From Fimbriimonadaceae bacterium (GTDB taxonomy: Bacteria; Armatimonadota; Fimbriimonadia; Fimbriimonadales; Fimbriimonadaceae): DNA of 64,000 nucleotides. Shown in pieces: positions 32,253 to 42,095 of the stretch. Location: contig CP075366.1 of NCBI GenBank assembly GCA_019454145.1, forward strand, positions 1,033,564 through 1,097,563, written 5' to 3'. How positions within the stretch are numbered: position 1 is the first letter of the stretch; the number at the start of each line of letters is the position of its first letter. The translations under genes and the position numbers were made by a program. Below the pieces are notes generated by a model. That model was not told the DNA's origin. It was given only the letters and a program-made list of their open reading frames with translations, and made no database searches.

Positions 32253-33443
32253 ATGATCTTCACTCTGCTCACGATGCTCACCACGCAGGTTGCCAGCGGC
32301 CCGAACCACACGCCGACCGCGCAGAACTTCCGTGATTACCTGGCGTTCATCCAGCCAGATGCCAGCGAGCAGAGATACAAGGAAATCCCTTGGCGCAACC
32401 AGTTTTGGCCCGCCGTGCAAGAAGCAAAACGCCTCGGCCGGCCCATTCTGTTTTGGACAATGAACGGGCACCCACTGGGCTGTACGTGAAACAATGGCGT
32501 CCGCGGACGACAATTGGTCTGGTCAGACCAAGAAATTATTAGACTCAGCGCCCAGTTCGTCACCGTTGCCGACGAAGTTTATATGCTCTACCCGGAAGAT
32601 CCGGGCAACCTCAACCGGGTAAAGGATGATCCTGCCCATCTCTTCTTCAAGAAATTTGGCGAAAGCATGCCGCCCGGCGATTGGAACCACCCGGGCACCA
32701 AGCAAGGCATTTACATGATGGGGCCGAACGGGGAATATCTAGAAGGCAAATTCGCCGCCGCATCTAACCCCGCCGATATTCAAGCGCGGCTGAGGCGAGC
32801 CATTCAACGCTGGGATGCCCTGCGCCAATCCAAGGGTTATGCCAATTCCCCAATTCCTGCGGTGAAAGCTACATACCCGCCGGATGTGAGCGGTGAACTC
32901 ATCTTCCGTGTGAATTCTCGCGATCTGCCGCGTGGAGCCGGCGACCGTTCGGGTCGCAGAATCACCGAAGCCGAACGCACTTCCAACGCATTTATGGATT
33001 TCACCAAATGGGCGTGGAACGAAACCTGGGTGGGCGTTGCCAAAACCCAATCGTTTGTCCCGGATTCGGGCGGCACAGGCGCGGTTCCGATTTCAGTCGC
33101 GCGGAGCATTGCGAGAATCGCGTTGCTTGATAACGTGCGCGGTCAAAACCCAGAATGGCGCGACCAAGATATCAAGAACATTGCGATTCGTATGAAAGTG
33201 GTTCGTGATTCAAATGGTAGTCAGGTGATTGAATACACGGGCTCGGCACAAATTACCGACGGTAACAAATCGTTTTCCGCTACATGCTACGGTGAAGGGG
33301 TTTACGATTCCAAGGCTGGTAAGTTCTCGCGGCTCGATTTGGTATGGCTCGGTATGCGCGGTGGAGCGGCTCAGTTCAATCAGCGGGCCAACGATCGCGG
33401 CCCAGCTCCAATGGGAGTTACAATGAGTTTGTTTAATGAATAG
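32253..33443 (+). CDS. Putative thioredoxin-fold selenoprotein with in-frame UGA (Sec79)
   Basis: One frame runs 396 residues from ATG 32253 to 33443 with a single internal TGA at 32487-32489. The N-terminus is a signal peptide (MIFTLLTMLTTQVA). Around the TGA the frame reads MNGHPLGCT-U-NNGVRGR, putting the TGA in a C77-T-U79 redox position after a thioredoxin-like strand (RPILFWTM). Coding quality is equally good on both sides, with no other stop. A SECIS-like hairpin follows (see 32487-32531). It would be translated with selenocysteine by SelB; selA/selB are not in the window. The C-terminal 300 residues are unrecognised. A plain nonsense mutation is the alternative. Confidence 0.8.
32487..32531 (+). 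promoter_or_regulatory. UGA codon with bacterial SECIS-like hairpin
   Basis: After the TGA (32487-32489) a perfect 7-bp stem TTGGTCT/AGACCAA (32514-32520 and 32525-32531) holds a GGTC tetraloop that begins 31 nt after the TGA. A G at the start of the loop and a distance of about 16-37 nt fit the bacterial SECIS consensus; the E. coli fdhF loop also reads GGUC. A second, weaker hairpin (CGTC-CGCG-GACG, 32498-32509) lies closer. Confidence 0.7.
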
Positions 33444-33449
33444 CGAAAT

Positions 33450-33845
33450 CTACATCTGCTGAATCCACTGCCGAATAATGGATTCTAGCGATTCGCGTTT
33501 GGCTTCCAAATCAGCCATATCCTGCAACGTCAACATACACCGATCTTTCGCAAGCCACTTCATCGTGCCGTACGGATCATCTATCTCCAGACCTTCTGTG
33601 GCACTTGCTTTCACCTTGGCTCCTGTATGGAAGATTGCTTGAATCTTATCGGTTGAACGCAGGTTAAAGGTCGCGAAGTAGTCGCGGTAGAAAAAACTAG
33701 GTGCGTTCCACTTGATGCCTTCTTCTATGCCTGAATCCACTGCCATTATCAACGCCCGCAGAGCAGAGAGTTCGGCATGGAGAGGGTGCTCTAACATACG
33801 CATAAAATCATCTACTTCTTGCGAGCTCAGCGTAGATTTTGCCAT
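33450..33845 (-). CDS. DUF1801 family protein
   Basis: A 131-residue protein with the DUF1801/YdhG pattern: LSALRALIMAVDSGIEEGIKWNAPSFFYRD and a C-terminal KWLAKDRCMLTLQDM. Function is unknown, with a fold related to frataxin-like proteins. TAAGAT ends exactly 6 nt before the ATG. It converges on the selenoprotein gene with 6 bp between stops. Confidence 0.85.
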   Translation of the reverse strand: MAKSTLSSQEVDDFMRMLEHPLHAELSALRALIMAVDSGIEEGIKWNAPSFFYRDYFATFNLRSTDKIQAIFHTGAKVKASATEGLEIDDPYGTMKWLAKDRCMLTLQDMADLEAKRESLESIIRQWIQQM

Positions 33846-33859
33846 TAGATAATCTTATC

Positions 33860-34456
33860 TCACCCGAATCTTATCGGCGGTTTGGATTTGCTAATCAATC
33901 CATCAAAGTAGCTTCCCCCCACATAAAACCACGGTTTAGAATTCATCAAATCTACCGCACTATCTACGGTCACCATTTTCTTTTCATAAGCGGAAATCGG
34001 GCATTCATACCAACGCCCGGATGCTGTGACTGCCTCATTTTCATAAAAATATCGAAGCCAAAGTTGACCGCACTGAGGGCACTTTAGAACCGAAACTTCC
34101 CCAGAGCTTTTATCCATACCAAGATGTGATTCGACCATCAGGCTACTTTGGTGTTGTTCCAAACAAGAACAAGGGTTTGCCGCCATCGCCTGATCAAAAC
34201 GGTCGCTAAGCTTCACAAACTCATTGCCCCAGCCGCTGCTCAGGCTCACTTCCTGCATCGGGCCAGTTGGGGCAAGCAAAACATTCAAAACCGTGGGCGG
34301 CGGGTCGCCTAATAGTAACTGGCGGATAATCTCATCAATTTCTGCGAGCGCTGCCCGATCGTCTTCCCACGATGACCACGAATAGTCGCCTTCCCCCTTT
34401 TGAAGGTATGACCGCGCCTCGCGCAAAATGTTGATCAGCTCAGGAATGTCTGCCAC
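33860..34456 (-). CDS. Hypothetical protein with zinc-ribbon Cys pairs
   Basis: A 198-residue protein starting at GTG 34456, with TAAGAT ending exactly 6 nt before it. The N-terminal half is helical and acidic. The second half has CSC near residue 95, then LKCPQCGQLWLRYFYE, a zinc-ribbon-like knuckle, and WYECP. The likely role is a metal-binding soluble protein. The family is not recognised. Confidence 0.6.
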   Translation of the reverse strand: MADIPELINILREARSYLQKGEGDYSWSSWEDDRAALAEIDEIIRQLLLGDPPPTVLNVLLAPTGPMQEVSLSSGWGNEFVKLSDRFDQAMAANPCSCLEQHQSSLMVESHLGMDKSSGEVSVLKCPQCGQLWLRYFYENEAVTASGRWYECPISAYEKKMVTVDSAVDLMNSKPWFYVGGSYFDGLISKSKPPIRFG

Positions 34457-34483
34457 GAATCAATCTTAGCTAGTAGAGTGTCT

Positions 34484-34981
34484 TCAATCCGAATCTCGCC
34501 ACAGACCCCAAACGTTCTTTTCTTCCCAATCTTGTGCGGGTTCTGCTCCACCTTGCCGCAATGCCAAGTGGAGCATGCCAAAGTGGTAGCCCTCATGCCA
34601 AAGCTGATGCTGAAGATAAAACAACGGATGGTCATACGGGCCGCACTTTTGTTTTCCGGCGGCGATTGCCTCACGAACCCATTTGTCAACTGCCGCTTCG
34701 CTCGCTTCTAAGCAAGCACGGATTTTAGTGAGATCGGTGACAAACAGCCATCCGTCGCCTTCTTCGTACCATAAGTCTTCCAATTCAGACCAAGGTTCGC
34801 CGCTTGCCGCTCGGAGCCATTCCACCCGGCACCCGTGGATATCTGCAAAGTGTCCAGCCGCCCGAACACTGTCCTCTGCTGGCTTGACGTTGATTAAATG
34901 ATCATCAAATAGCGTCAGCAGATTCTTGGTCATCTGAGCTTGCCGATGCCAGGATTCTAAAATTGTCTCCAACAGTTCCAT
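34484..34981 (-). CDS. DinB family protein
   Basis: The 165-residue four-helix-bundle protein has the DinB layout, with likely metal ligands in HFADIHG near the start and in the HQLWHEGYHFGMLHLALRQ helix. DinB-like proteins are metal-dependent and include thiol S-transferases and hydrolases of unknown substrate. TAACGT ends 6 nt before the ATG. Confidence 0.85.
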   Translation of the reverse strand: MELLETILESWHRQAQMTKNLLTLFDDHLINVKPAEDSVRAAGHFADIHGCRVEWLRAASGEPWSELEDLWYEEGDGWLFVTDLTKIRACLEASEAAVDKWVREAIAAGKQKCGPYDHPLFYLQHQLWHEGYHFGMLHLALRQGGAEPAQDWEEKNVWGLWRDSD

Positions 34982-35022
34982 AAATAAACGTTACCAGACA
35001 TTTATCTACTTGTCAAGGTTGG

Positions 35023-35505
35023 TTAATTTTCATCATACGGATTGATGCCGTACGCCCACAGGTACGAAACAAGCTGCCCGGAATGATACGATTCGTGTCG
35101 CGCTATAAACCGCAGCATTTCAGAAACGATGGGTTGATCAAGCTCAAGCCATGAAGCAAAATCCTTTGAGGTCTCCACGGGTCGTGCAAGCTCCCTTTCA
35201 TCTGCTGAATTTAAAATATCTAAAGTTTGCTTTCGTACTTCATCAAGCTTTTCAATCAGGCCAGCAACGGTTTTGATTTCCAAGAAACAGTCTTCAAGTT
35301 CAGGATATGAGATGCGCTCTTCCCCACGAATGCGCTTAATGATGGTGGTCTCGGTGCTTAATATCTCGGCGAACTGACCATGAATTGTCCGCATTCCCCC
35401 CTTTGGGGCATAGCCCAGCATTTCGTCAGTGATATGAGGAAACGACTCGGCCAACTCATTGCGAACGGAGGAAAGTTGAGCACGGATTAGAGCGGCAGAA
35501 TCCAT
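35023..35505 (-). CDS. DinB family protein
   Basis: A 160-residue DinB-type bundle: the first helix has LAESFPHITDEMLGYAPKGGMRTIHGQFAEIL and the last FIARHESYHSGQLVSYLW, carrying the conserved HxxxH-type ligands. TAGAGT ends exactly 6 nt before the ATG. It is one of several DinB paralogs in this window; they are too diverged to be a recent array. Confidence 0.85.
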   Translation of the reverse strand: MDSAALIRAQLSSVRNELAESFPHITDEMLGYAPKGGMRTIHGQFAEILSTETTIIKRIRGEERISYPELEDCFLEIKTVAGLIEKLDEVRKQTLDILNSADERELARPVETSKDFASWLELDQPIVSEMLRFIARHESYHSGQLVSYLWAYGINPYDEN

Positions 35506-35526
35506 AAAACAACTCTACCCTCGGAT

Positions 35527-36573
35527 TTAAGACTCAACAGAATTCGCAAACAAGGCTACAAACCGGTCAACAACTTGCGGATCGAAATGCTTGCCGCTCT
35601 GAGCAACGATTTCTGCAATTGCGTCTTCATGCGACCAAGCCTGCTTGTAAGGCCTTTCGTGGGTCAAAGCATCATAAACGTCAGCAACGGCAACGATTCG
35701 AGCCGCAAGTGGAATTTGTTCACCTTTCAGCCCTCGCGGATATCCGGTGCCATCCCACTTTTCGTGATGTGATATCACAATTTCAAGAGAAAGTTTCATT
35801 GTTGGAGATTCCAAACCAGAAAGCATTTGTGCTCCAATTTGCGTGTGCTTCCGCATAGTCTCCAATTCGTCTGAATCTAGCTTCCCCGGTTTGAGAAGGA
35901 TTCGATCTGGAATGCCTATCTTTCCTAAATCATGCAGCGGAGCCGCTAAACGAATGGATTGAACAAACTCAGCTGGTGTCCCCAGACTCCTAGCAATCTG
36001 TGCACTCAACTCTCCAACTCTGTTGGTGTGCTCTCCGGTCGCATCGTCTCTGGCTTCAGCAACTTTCGCCAGCACTCGCAATGCGTCTTCTCTCGCCGAA
36101 ATCAACTCTCCCGTTCTTAGTTTGACTTCGTCTTCAAGACTTCTCGCTCTATCAATAAGCTCTAAATGAAATTTACGAGTCTGCAAGAAATTTCGAACCC
36201 GTAATAGAATCTCTACGGGATCCCCGGGCTTAGTAAGGAAATCTGATGCCCCGCAGTCAAGAGCACGCTTGCGGGTTTCCGGAGTCGCATCTGCGGTAAA
36301 TACGAGCACAGGGGTAAAGCTTGTTGATGATGAATTCTCAGCTAATTTTTTCAGGATCGTAAAGCCATCGGGTTGCGGCATTTGCAGATCAAGCAAAATT
36401 ATGTCGGGCAATTCTTCATCAAGTGATGCCATTGCCGCCTGAGAATCCGTCATGATTCGCACATTAAAATATCCCGCAAAGTTTAGAATCCGCTGAATAA
36501 GCGTAACATTTTCTTCACAGTCATCTATTGCAAGAATTCTTGCATCCAGAAAATCATGCTTAATTTCGTTCAT
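35527..36573 (-). CDS. Response regulator with HD-GYP phosphodiesterase output
   Basis: From ATG 36573 the protein has 348 residues; TTG 36585 is an alternative start. An N-terminal receiver domain (about 12-130) has DD, phospho-acceptor Asp in ILLDLQMP and Lys in FLTKPGDP. A helical linker follows, then HD-GYP with HTNRVG, LHDLGKIGIPD and HHEKWDGTGYPRGLKGEQIPL. It should hydrolyse cyclic di-GMP when phosphorylated. An AGGAGG lies upstream. The neighbouring hybrid kinase 70 bp upstream is the probable partner. Confidence 0.92.
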   Translation of the reverse strand: MNEIKHDFLDARILAIDDCEENVTLIQRILNFAGYFNVRIMTDSQAAMASLDEELPDIILLDLQMPQPDGFTILKKLAENSSSTSFTPVLVFTADATPETRKRALDCGASDFLTKPGDPVEILLRVRNFLQTRKFHLELIDRARSLEDEVKLRTGELISAREDALRVLAKVAEARDDATGEHTNRVGELSAQIARSLGTPAEFVQSIRLAAPLHDLGKIGIPDRILLKPGKLDSDELETMRKHTQIGAQMLSGLESPTMKLSLEIVISHHEKWDGTGYPRGLKGEQIPLAARIVAVADVYDALTHERPYKQAWSHEDAIAEIVAQSGKHFDPQVVDRFVALFANSVES

Positions 36574-36654
36574 CCTTGTTTTCAACTGCCTCCTGCTAAT
36601 CTATTCTCGGTTCATTTCAAGTAATGTCAACCTATATTCCTGAATTAAATTCAT

Positions 36655-38583
36655 TTATCTTTCCGATTCCAAGTAAATATCCAACACGCGATATAAATCC
36701 TCTAGATCAATTGCTTTTGTGAGATATTCCACAGCTCCAATTTGCCTCAGTGTTTTTATCTGCCTCTTTGTTGCATCCGCGCTTAGAATAACTACCGGAA
36801 TGTGCGCGGTCTTGGGGTTTTCCTTGAGTTTTCTCAGCACCTTCTCTCCATCTAAATCGGGCAAATGCAGATCCAGCAGTATCAAGTTTGGCGAATGTTC
36901 CTCGGCGAGATTGATTCCAAGATTGCCCTGCATTGCTGAAATAAGTTTTATTCCCTCGCATTTCTCAAACAGAAGTTCAATTAATCTGAGGTTAGCTAAA
37001 TTGTCCTCTATATACAGAATAGTTCCACGTAAGGCATTCCAACGATCGAACGAAGAATCTTGCGGTGAAGATGTCATTTTTTCATACGAAGGAGCTTCAG
37101 TTAATGAAATTTCCATAAAAAATGTTGATCCTTTTTCAGATGATTCTGCCAGTGTAAGAGTGCCACCCATTTGATGCATGAACCTTTGCGAGAGAGCCAA
37201 TCCAAGACCTGTTCCATCAATGCCCGAATCACCAAATCTCTGAAATGGTTGAAACAAAAGTTGATGATTTTCAGGAGCTATTCCAAATCCAGTATCAATT
37301 ACCTCAATACGCCAGTTGCCGTTATGGGCATCAAGACATCTTACAATTACACTTCCCCCTGTGCGGTTATATTTAATCGCATTACTCAGCAAATTAATAA
37401 GAACTTGCAATATTCTTTGTCGGTCAGCCATAACGTACTGATCGCAACTTTCTTCATCTTCTACTGACAAGGTAATGCTGGACTTCTCTGCGATCGGTTT
37501 AAGAATATCAATTGCTTGGCTAACTACACCTCCGATCACAACTGGTTCCAAGGAAATCGCAAGTTGTCCCGTCTCTATTCTAGAGAGATCCAGCACTTCG
37601 TCAATCATCTTAAGCAGATGTTTCCCACCTCGAATAATTGCGCCAGTTGCTTCAATAATATTTGGATCGCTGTACTGCATTTCAAGCAATTGAGCGAAAC
37701 CCAAAACTGAATTCATCGGAGTCCGCAATTCATGGCTCATTCGCGACAAAAACTCGCTCTTGGCTTGATTCGCCCTCTCAGCATCGGCCTTCGCCTGACG
37801 CAAATCTAATTCCATCTGCTTCTGATCAGTAACGTCGCGGGCAGCCGCGTACATAAGGCCCCCTTCTTGTGGCACTGATTTCCAAGAAAGCACTCGGTAC
37901 GATCCATCCCTGTGTAGATAACGATTCTCAAATTGTAAAATAGGCTCTCCATCGGCAATCTGTTTTTCCACTGCGGCAATCGTTTTAGGCAAATCATCTG
38001 GGTGGACGAAGTCAATGTAAGGACGAGCTAGCATTTCTTCGATTTGCCAACCAAGTACGTGACTGAAAGCGGGGCTCAACCGCTTAAAATATCCGTCGTG
38101 ACTTGAGATGCAAAGCATGTCTAGAGTCACGTTGAAAAACCTGTCTAACTCAGCCGCATACGCTGCTTGAGCGTTTTTAAGCGTAACCGTTTCCGTAACA
38201 TCCTCTACGCGGTGAATAATGAGCTTTACGTTCCCGGAGTGATCAAGTACGGGTGTGTTGATCGGATCCCAATAGCGAGCCTCAAACCCTCCCCCTTCTT
38301 CACTCGGCAGTCGAATGTCGTACTTTTGAGTCGCCATTTGATGCGTTGCTTTTGTTTCCAATACCGTCATTAACGAACGGCGCAAGTTATTCACACCCGT
38401 CGCGTCTGGATCATCGGGGTTATCTGGAAATACCTCAAACAAACCACGACCAACAACTTCGTTCCGCCGAGTCTTTGTGGCGAATAAGTAAGCATCCGTC
38501 GCATCTTGAATAACAAAATCCGGAGATAGAATTAGTAGTAATCCGGGAGCCGCTTCAAATAGTTCCTGATAGTCAACAGTCAC
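36655..38583 (-). CDS. Hybrid sensor histidine kinase (PAS-PAS-HisKA-HATPase-REC)
   Basis: A 642-residue soluble kinase starting at GTG. Two PAS domains (about 5-125 and 145-260) precede the phospho-acceptor H284 in SHELRTPMN. The ATPase domain has the N-box NLLSNAIKYN and G-boxes DTGFGI and GTGLGLAL. A receiver domain (about 520-640) carries ILLDLHLPD. No transmembrane helix is present, so it senses a cytoplasmic signal. It is co-oriented with the HD-GYP regulator downstream; a phosphorelay from H284 to its own receiver and to that regulator is likely. Confidence 0.93.
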   Translation of the reverse strand: MTVDYQELFEAAPGLLLILSPDFVIQDATDAYLFATKTRRNEVVGRGLFEVFPDNPDDPDATGVNNLRRSLMTVLETKATHQMATQKYDIRLPSEEGGGFEARYWDPINTPVLDHSGNVKLIIHRVEDVTETVTLKNAQAAYAAELDRFFNVTLDMLCISSHDGYFKRLSPAFSHVLGWQIEEMLARPYIDFVHPDDLPKTIAAVEKQIADGEPILQFENRYLHRDGSYRVLSWKSVPQEGGLMYAAARDVTDQKQMELDLRQAKADAERANQAKSEFLSRMSHELRTPMNSVLGFAQLLEMQYSDPNIIEATGAIIRGGKHLLKMIDEVLDLSRIETGQLAISLEPVVIGGVVSQAIDILKPIAEKSSITLSVEDEESCDQYVMADRQRILQVLINLLSNAIKYNRTGGSVIVRCLDAHNGNWRIEVIDTGFGIAPENHQLLFQPFQRFGDSGIDGTGLGLALSQRFMHQMGGTLTLAESSEKGSTFFMEISLTEAPSYEKMTSSPQDSSFDRWNALRGTILYIEDNLANLRLIELLFEKCEGIKLISAMQGNLGINLAEEHSPNLILLDLHLPDLDGEKVLRKLKENPKTAHIPVVILSADATKRQIKTLRQIGAVEYLTKAIDLEDLYRVLDIYLESER

Positions 38584-38722
38584 ATGTATTCCCAGGCTAC
38601 TAATTGGCTTTATTATGTGGCATCAGCCCAATAATTTCTCGTGCAACCATCCACAAATAAACATACCTCTAGATCATGTCAAAAATACTGGTTAGTGGCT
38701 CAACAAGAACAAAACGCGCAAT

Positions 38723-39205
38723 TTATCTACTCATACCTACCCAATCAGTATCAATCTCGTGCGCCATTAAAAGTTCGGAAAGCTGACCGACATGCCCCTG
38801 AATGTGCCGGAGGCTCATTATCTGGTGGTCAAGCTTGGTCATGTTTTTGTACCAAGGAAAACCTGTTTCTGAACTTTCAAGATTCAGTGCGTCAACCCAT
38901 TTATCTATCTGGCGATCAATAAAGTCGAGATATTCTAATAAGTCACTCTGTGAGTACGGTTCTACTACGGGCGGGGATTCCCAAAGGCAGTCCACATCCT
39001 TCCTTGTCTTCTCCCAAGCTACAAAATGCTCGTGAGTTGGCATAGCGTACAAGTGCGCATAAAACAGGGCATGGTATGCAATTCGCCAATAACTCCGAGG
39101 ATGCGTTCCGGCAAGCCAAACCTCTGAGGGGCAATTTTCAATGCATTGCCTCAGCATCTTCAAAGAGGCATGATATTGCCCTTTTAAAGCTGATTTAACA
39201 TTCAC
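38723..39205 (-). CDS. DinB-like protein
   Basis: The 160-residue protein starts with an ALKGQYHASLKMLRQCIE helix and ends with the MSLRHIQGHVGQLSELLMAHE helix that carries likely ligand histidines. WRIAYHALFYAHLY in the middle supplies another. The start follows a GAGGTGAG ribosome site, and it lies 17 bp downstream of the TPR-protein gene, suggesting one transcript. Confidence 0.8.
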   Translation of the reverse strand: MNVKSALKGQYHASLKMLRQCIENCPSEVWLAGTHPRSYWRIAYHALFYAHLYAMPTHEHFVAWEKTRKDVDCLWESPPVVEPYSQSDLLEYLDFIDRQIDKWVDALNLESSETGFPWYKNMTKLDHQIMSLRHIQGHVGQLSELLMAHEIDTDWVGMSR

Positions 39206-39222
39206 TTCTCACCTCTCCATGC

Positions 39223-42024
39223 CTATTGGATCATCGGAGATATCAATCTGTAGATGCCAGTTGACATCAAGTATTGAGACGGTCTGTTTTGGACGGATAC
39301 TGATGACCAACCAGACATTTCTCCAGAAACCAGTGCGTTCTTTTTGAGTTTGAACACAGAAGCAGACTTCTTACTTAGGCTTTCACCAAGCCGATATGCT
39401 TGCTCAAAACTAGATGTTTCAAGGCTGGAATATAGCTGGAGCAACTGTTCCTCTTTACTTGGATCAATTTTTGCCAACTGTGCCGAAATTTGCTTGAGTT
39501 CTTCGGCGGAGAGAATGCCTTCTCCAACCTGACCTAATCTTCTCCACGCATTGAGGTACTTACTATCAAGTTCGACGGCACGTTTATAGTGGGTCACCGC
39601 TTCATCTAGTCGTCCCTGGGTTTCTCTTAGATATCCCAGCAAGTAATGAATTTGCGGCTTATTTGGCCTTTCGTGGGCGATCCGATTGAATACCTCTTCC
39701 GCGATCTGCTGTTGAGTTTCCCCTTCAAATGCGAGTTCGCATCCAAAGCAGTGAGTTTCAACGTAACCAAAGCTATCGGCCATTAGCTCGTAGGCTCGCC
39801 GATAGTGCACTACGGCCTCATCCATGCGGCCTGACTGAGCAAGATAAATCGCGAGTCGCGACTGAATGCAGTATGCATCCGAAAAAACGGATAGAGCATC
39901 GTCATATTTTTTGATCGCTCGCTTCACAAGCCCCGCCTCTAAAAGTTGATCTGCTTTCTCGGCGATGCGAATAGCCCGAACGGCACTTCGATACAACTCG
40001 GACTGATCGGCATCGCCTTTCTTTGCCAATATATCCGCGTATACCGTGTACACATACATTCGTCGTCCATTGTGTTGCTCCCCGTCAGAAGGATCAACGG
40101 CAATCGCCTCCTTGATAACAGTTTCCGCTTCGTCTAACTTTCCTTGGTCAAAAAGTAACTTTGCCTTCCAAATGAGTGGACGCTCCTCGTATGGATTAGC
40201 ACTATACATTTGGTCAAGGTCGCTCATGATTTGCGGGGAATTCAGACTCAGTAGGAATTCGTAGCCCGCATCCTCTCCTGGCTTAGCTTTAATCAATTGC
40301 AAAGCAATTTGGTGCGCTTCTTCCTTTCTTCCAACTTTGTTCAAAGCCTTAGCTAAATTGATTGCGAGTTGTTGAGCTTCCTCACCCATAAATCGCATCA
40401 CTTCGCTCACTTGGCTTAAGTCATCTGATTCCCAAATAGCGGCTTCCGCTACCTTGACGACATCGGCTGGGCGACCAGCTTCAGAATAAATGCTAATTAG
40501 TTCCGCCCCTATATTGTCTCCTGAGTAAGAAAGCTCGGCACCACTGGTTTCTGCAACCGCCATTTCCCGTTCAACAAGCGAGCCGGACTTTTCAGGTTGG
40601 TCTTCTTCAGAATGAAGTGCTGTCTTCATTCGTTGGACTTCAGCTATTAAGGCTTTATCCTCTAACAGTAAAGCAATTCTTTCAAGGCGCGTAATCGCTG
40701 AGTAATAACCGCTATATCCTGAGTACTTTTTGCTTTCGATTACATGTCGTGCCTTCATAACAGCAACCGCTTCGTTCACACGATCAAAGAAGAGTAACGC
40801 CGATTCCCGGCTTGTGAGTACTGATACTTTTGCGCCCTCAGCAAGATTTTTTCGTTTCAACACTTCATCGGTTGTAACTAAAACCTGATCCATCTTACCG
40901 ATCAGCATGCTACTAGCCGAATACTGATCCCAGAGATCAGCGGTTGAGTTTGCAACCAATACCTGCCGCAAGAATTCATTTACATTTTTGTCAGCTAATA
41001 ATTCGTGAAACTGGCTGATGGATTTCAGAATATTTCCATCGCCCGCCCCCTGAACCGCACGCGCCACCGCTCCGCTTTTGGCTAGTGCGTAGAGGTAGTA
41101 ACCTCGAGCAGCCATCCCATCGCTAGTGCTGGCTGAACCTTTTTTTGCGGTAGCTGGCCATGGCTTGTAAGGATTAAACTTCTTAGCAATCGCTTCATAA
41201 GCATCCTTATTGCCAAAGTTATGTATAGCCCCCCAGTGAGGTGCTTTGTGGTCACCCGCTGTACGGATGACGATCTTATTAAGCATTTCCTCAATCGGCC
41301 CCAAAGTGCCGTAATTTGAATAAACGATTGGAGCTTTTGAAGTTCTAAAAAGCTCGGTTAAGAAAGACTCTTTTTCACTGCCCAGCGCAGCAAACAGTTC
41401 GGCGGTTAAGTTCACTTTGGCATTCGGATTCTTAGCTGCATCAAGTACGGCCTTTTTGGTGTTTTGAGCCTTGCCAGAACTGAATGAAAGTAGCTTCAGT
41501 TGATTCAAACTATCAATGGCAATTGGAGCTAACTTATCTTTCGACGCAGAAAGAATTGTAATGCTCTTATCAATCACTTCAGCCTGAGCGCTGGCATCAT
41601 TGCCCAAAAACGTTCCAAAAACATTAAGCCCAACCCCTTTAATGGAGGTTTTCTTTTCCATTCTCGCCTTCATCGCCGGACGGATATATTCCCACGATTC
41701 GGGGGATGGAAGATATTGTACTAACGAATACATCGGAAGCTCCAATGTCAAACTCTCATCAAGTAATCCAACCCATTGGGCAGCCGCCGTGCGTGGCGGC
41801 AACGACTTCATAGAATCGCCAAATTCATTCAGCTTCTTTTGGAATTTTATATACTTTCCGTAACCCTCATCTTGGTATGAACCCATCTCTTCGTTCATAG
41901 ACTTGAGGTAGCTCGTTTCAGCGGATTTCAGTCTTTTCAGCACCTCATCGGCCCCAAGGAGATTTTGGTTCTGCGCAGATTTAACGGCAGGCGCAAATAC
42001 AAGCAAAGCAACAACTAAATTCAT
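39223..42024 (-). CDS. Large secreted TPR-repeat protein
   Basis: A 933-residue exported protein (signal peptide MNLVVALLVFAPAVKS). The N-terminal half has irregular helical repeats. From about residue 520 onward come clear tetratricopeptide repeats, for example AYEFLLSLNSPQIMSDLDQMY, AIRIAEKADQLLEAGLVKRA and GRLDEAVTHYKRAVELDSKYL. TPR arrays are protein-protein scaffolds. TATAAT (42036-42031) ends exactly 6 nt before the ATG, a consensus leaderless promoter. A DinB gene follows in the same direction. Confidence 0.85.
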   Translation of the reverse strand: MNLVVALLVFAPAVKSAQNQNLLGADEVLKRLKSAETSYLKSMNEEMGSYQDEGYGKYIKFQKKLNEFGDSMKSLPPRTAAAQWVGLLDESLTLELPMYSLVQYLPSPESWEYIRPAMKARMEKKTSIKGVGLNVFGTFLGNDASAQAEVIDKSITILSASKDKLAPIAIDSLNQLKLLSFSSGKAQNTKKAVLDAAKNPNAKVNLTAELFAALGSEKESFLTELFRTSKAPIVYSNYGTLGPIEEMLNKIVIRTAGDHKAPHWGAIHNFGNKDAYEAIAKKFNPYKPWPATAKKGSASTSDGMAARGYYLYALAKSGAVARAVQGAGDGNILKSISQFHELLADKNVNEFLRQVLVANSTADLWDQYSASSMLIGKMDQVLVTTDEVLKRKNLAEGAKVSVLTSRESALLFFDRVNEAVAVMKARHVIESKKYSGYSGYYSAITRLERIALLLEDKALIAEVQRMKTALHSEEDQPEKSGSLVEREMAVAETSGAELSYSGDNIGAELISIYSEAGRPADVVKVAEAAIWESDDLSQVSEVMRFMGEEAQQLAINLAKALNKVGRKEEAHQIALQLIKAKPGEDAGYEFLLSLNSPQIMSDLDQMYSANPYEERPLIWKAKLLFDQGKLDEAETVIKEAIAVDPSDGEQHNGRRMYVYTVYADILAKKGDADQSELYRSAVRAIRIAEKADQLLEAGLVKRAIKKYDDALSVFSDAYCIQSRLAIYLAQSGRMDEAVVHYRRAYELMADSFGYVETHCFGCELAFEGETQQQIAEEVFNRIAHERPNKPQIHYLLGYLRETQGRLDEAVTHYKRAVELDSKYLNAWRRLGQVGEGILSAEELKQISAQLAKIDPSKEEQLLQLYSSLETSSFEQAYRLGESLSKKSASVFKLKKNALVSGEMSGWSSVSVQNRPSQYLMSTGIYRLISPMIQ

Positions 42025-42095
42025 ATCCGCATTATAGAGCAGTCGCTAAATCTACATACAAGTAATCGTATTGATAAAGTCAAAAACTTTTGCGT

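Noticed and set aside
32235-32489. A complete 84-residue gene ending at the TGA
   Set aside because: The same frame continues with good coding sequence to 33443, and the stop falls in a redox motif with a SECIS-like hairpin; read-through as selenocysteine explains more.
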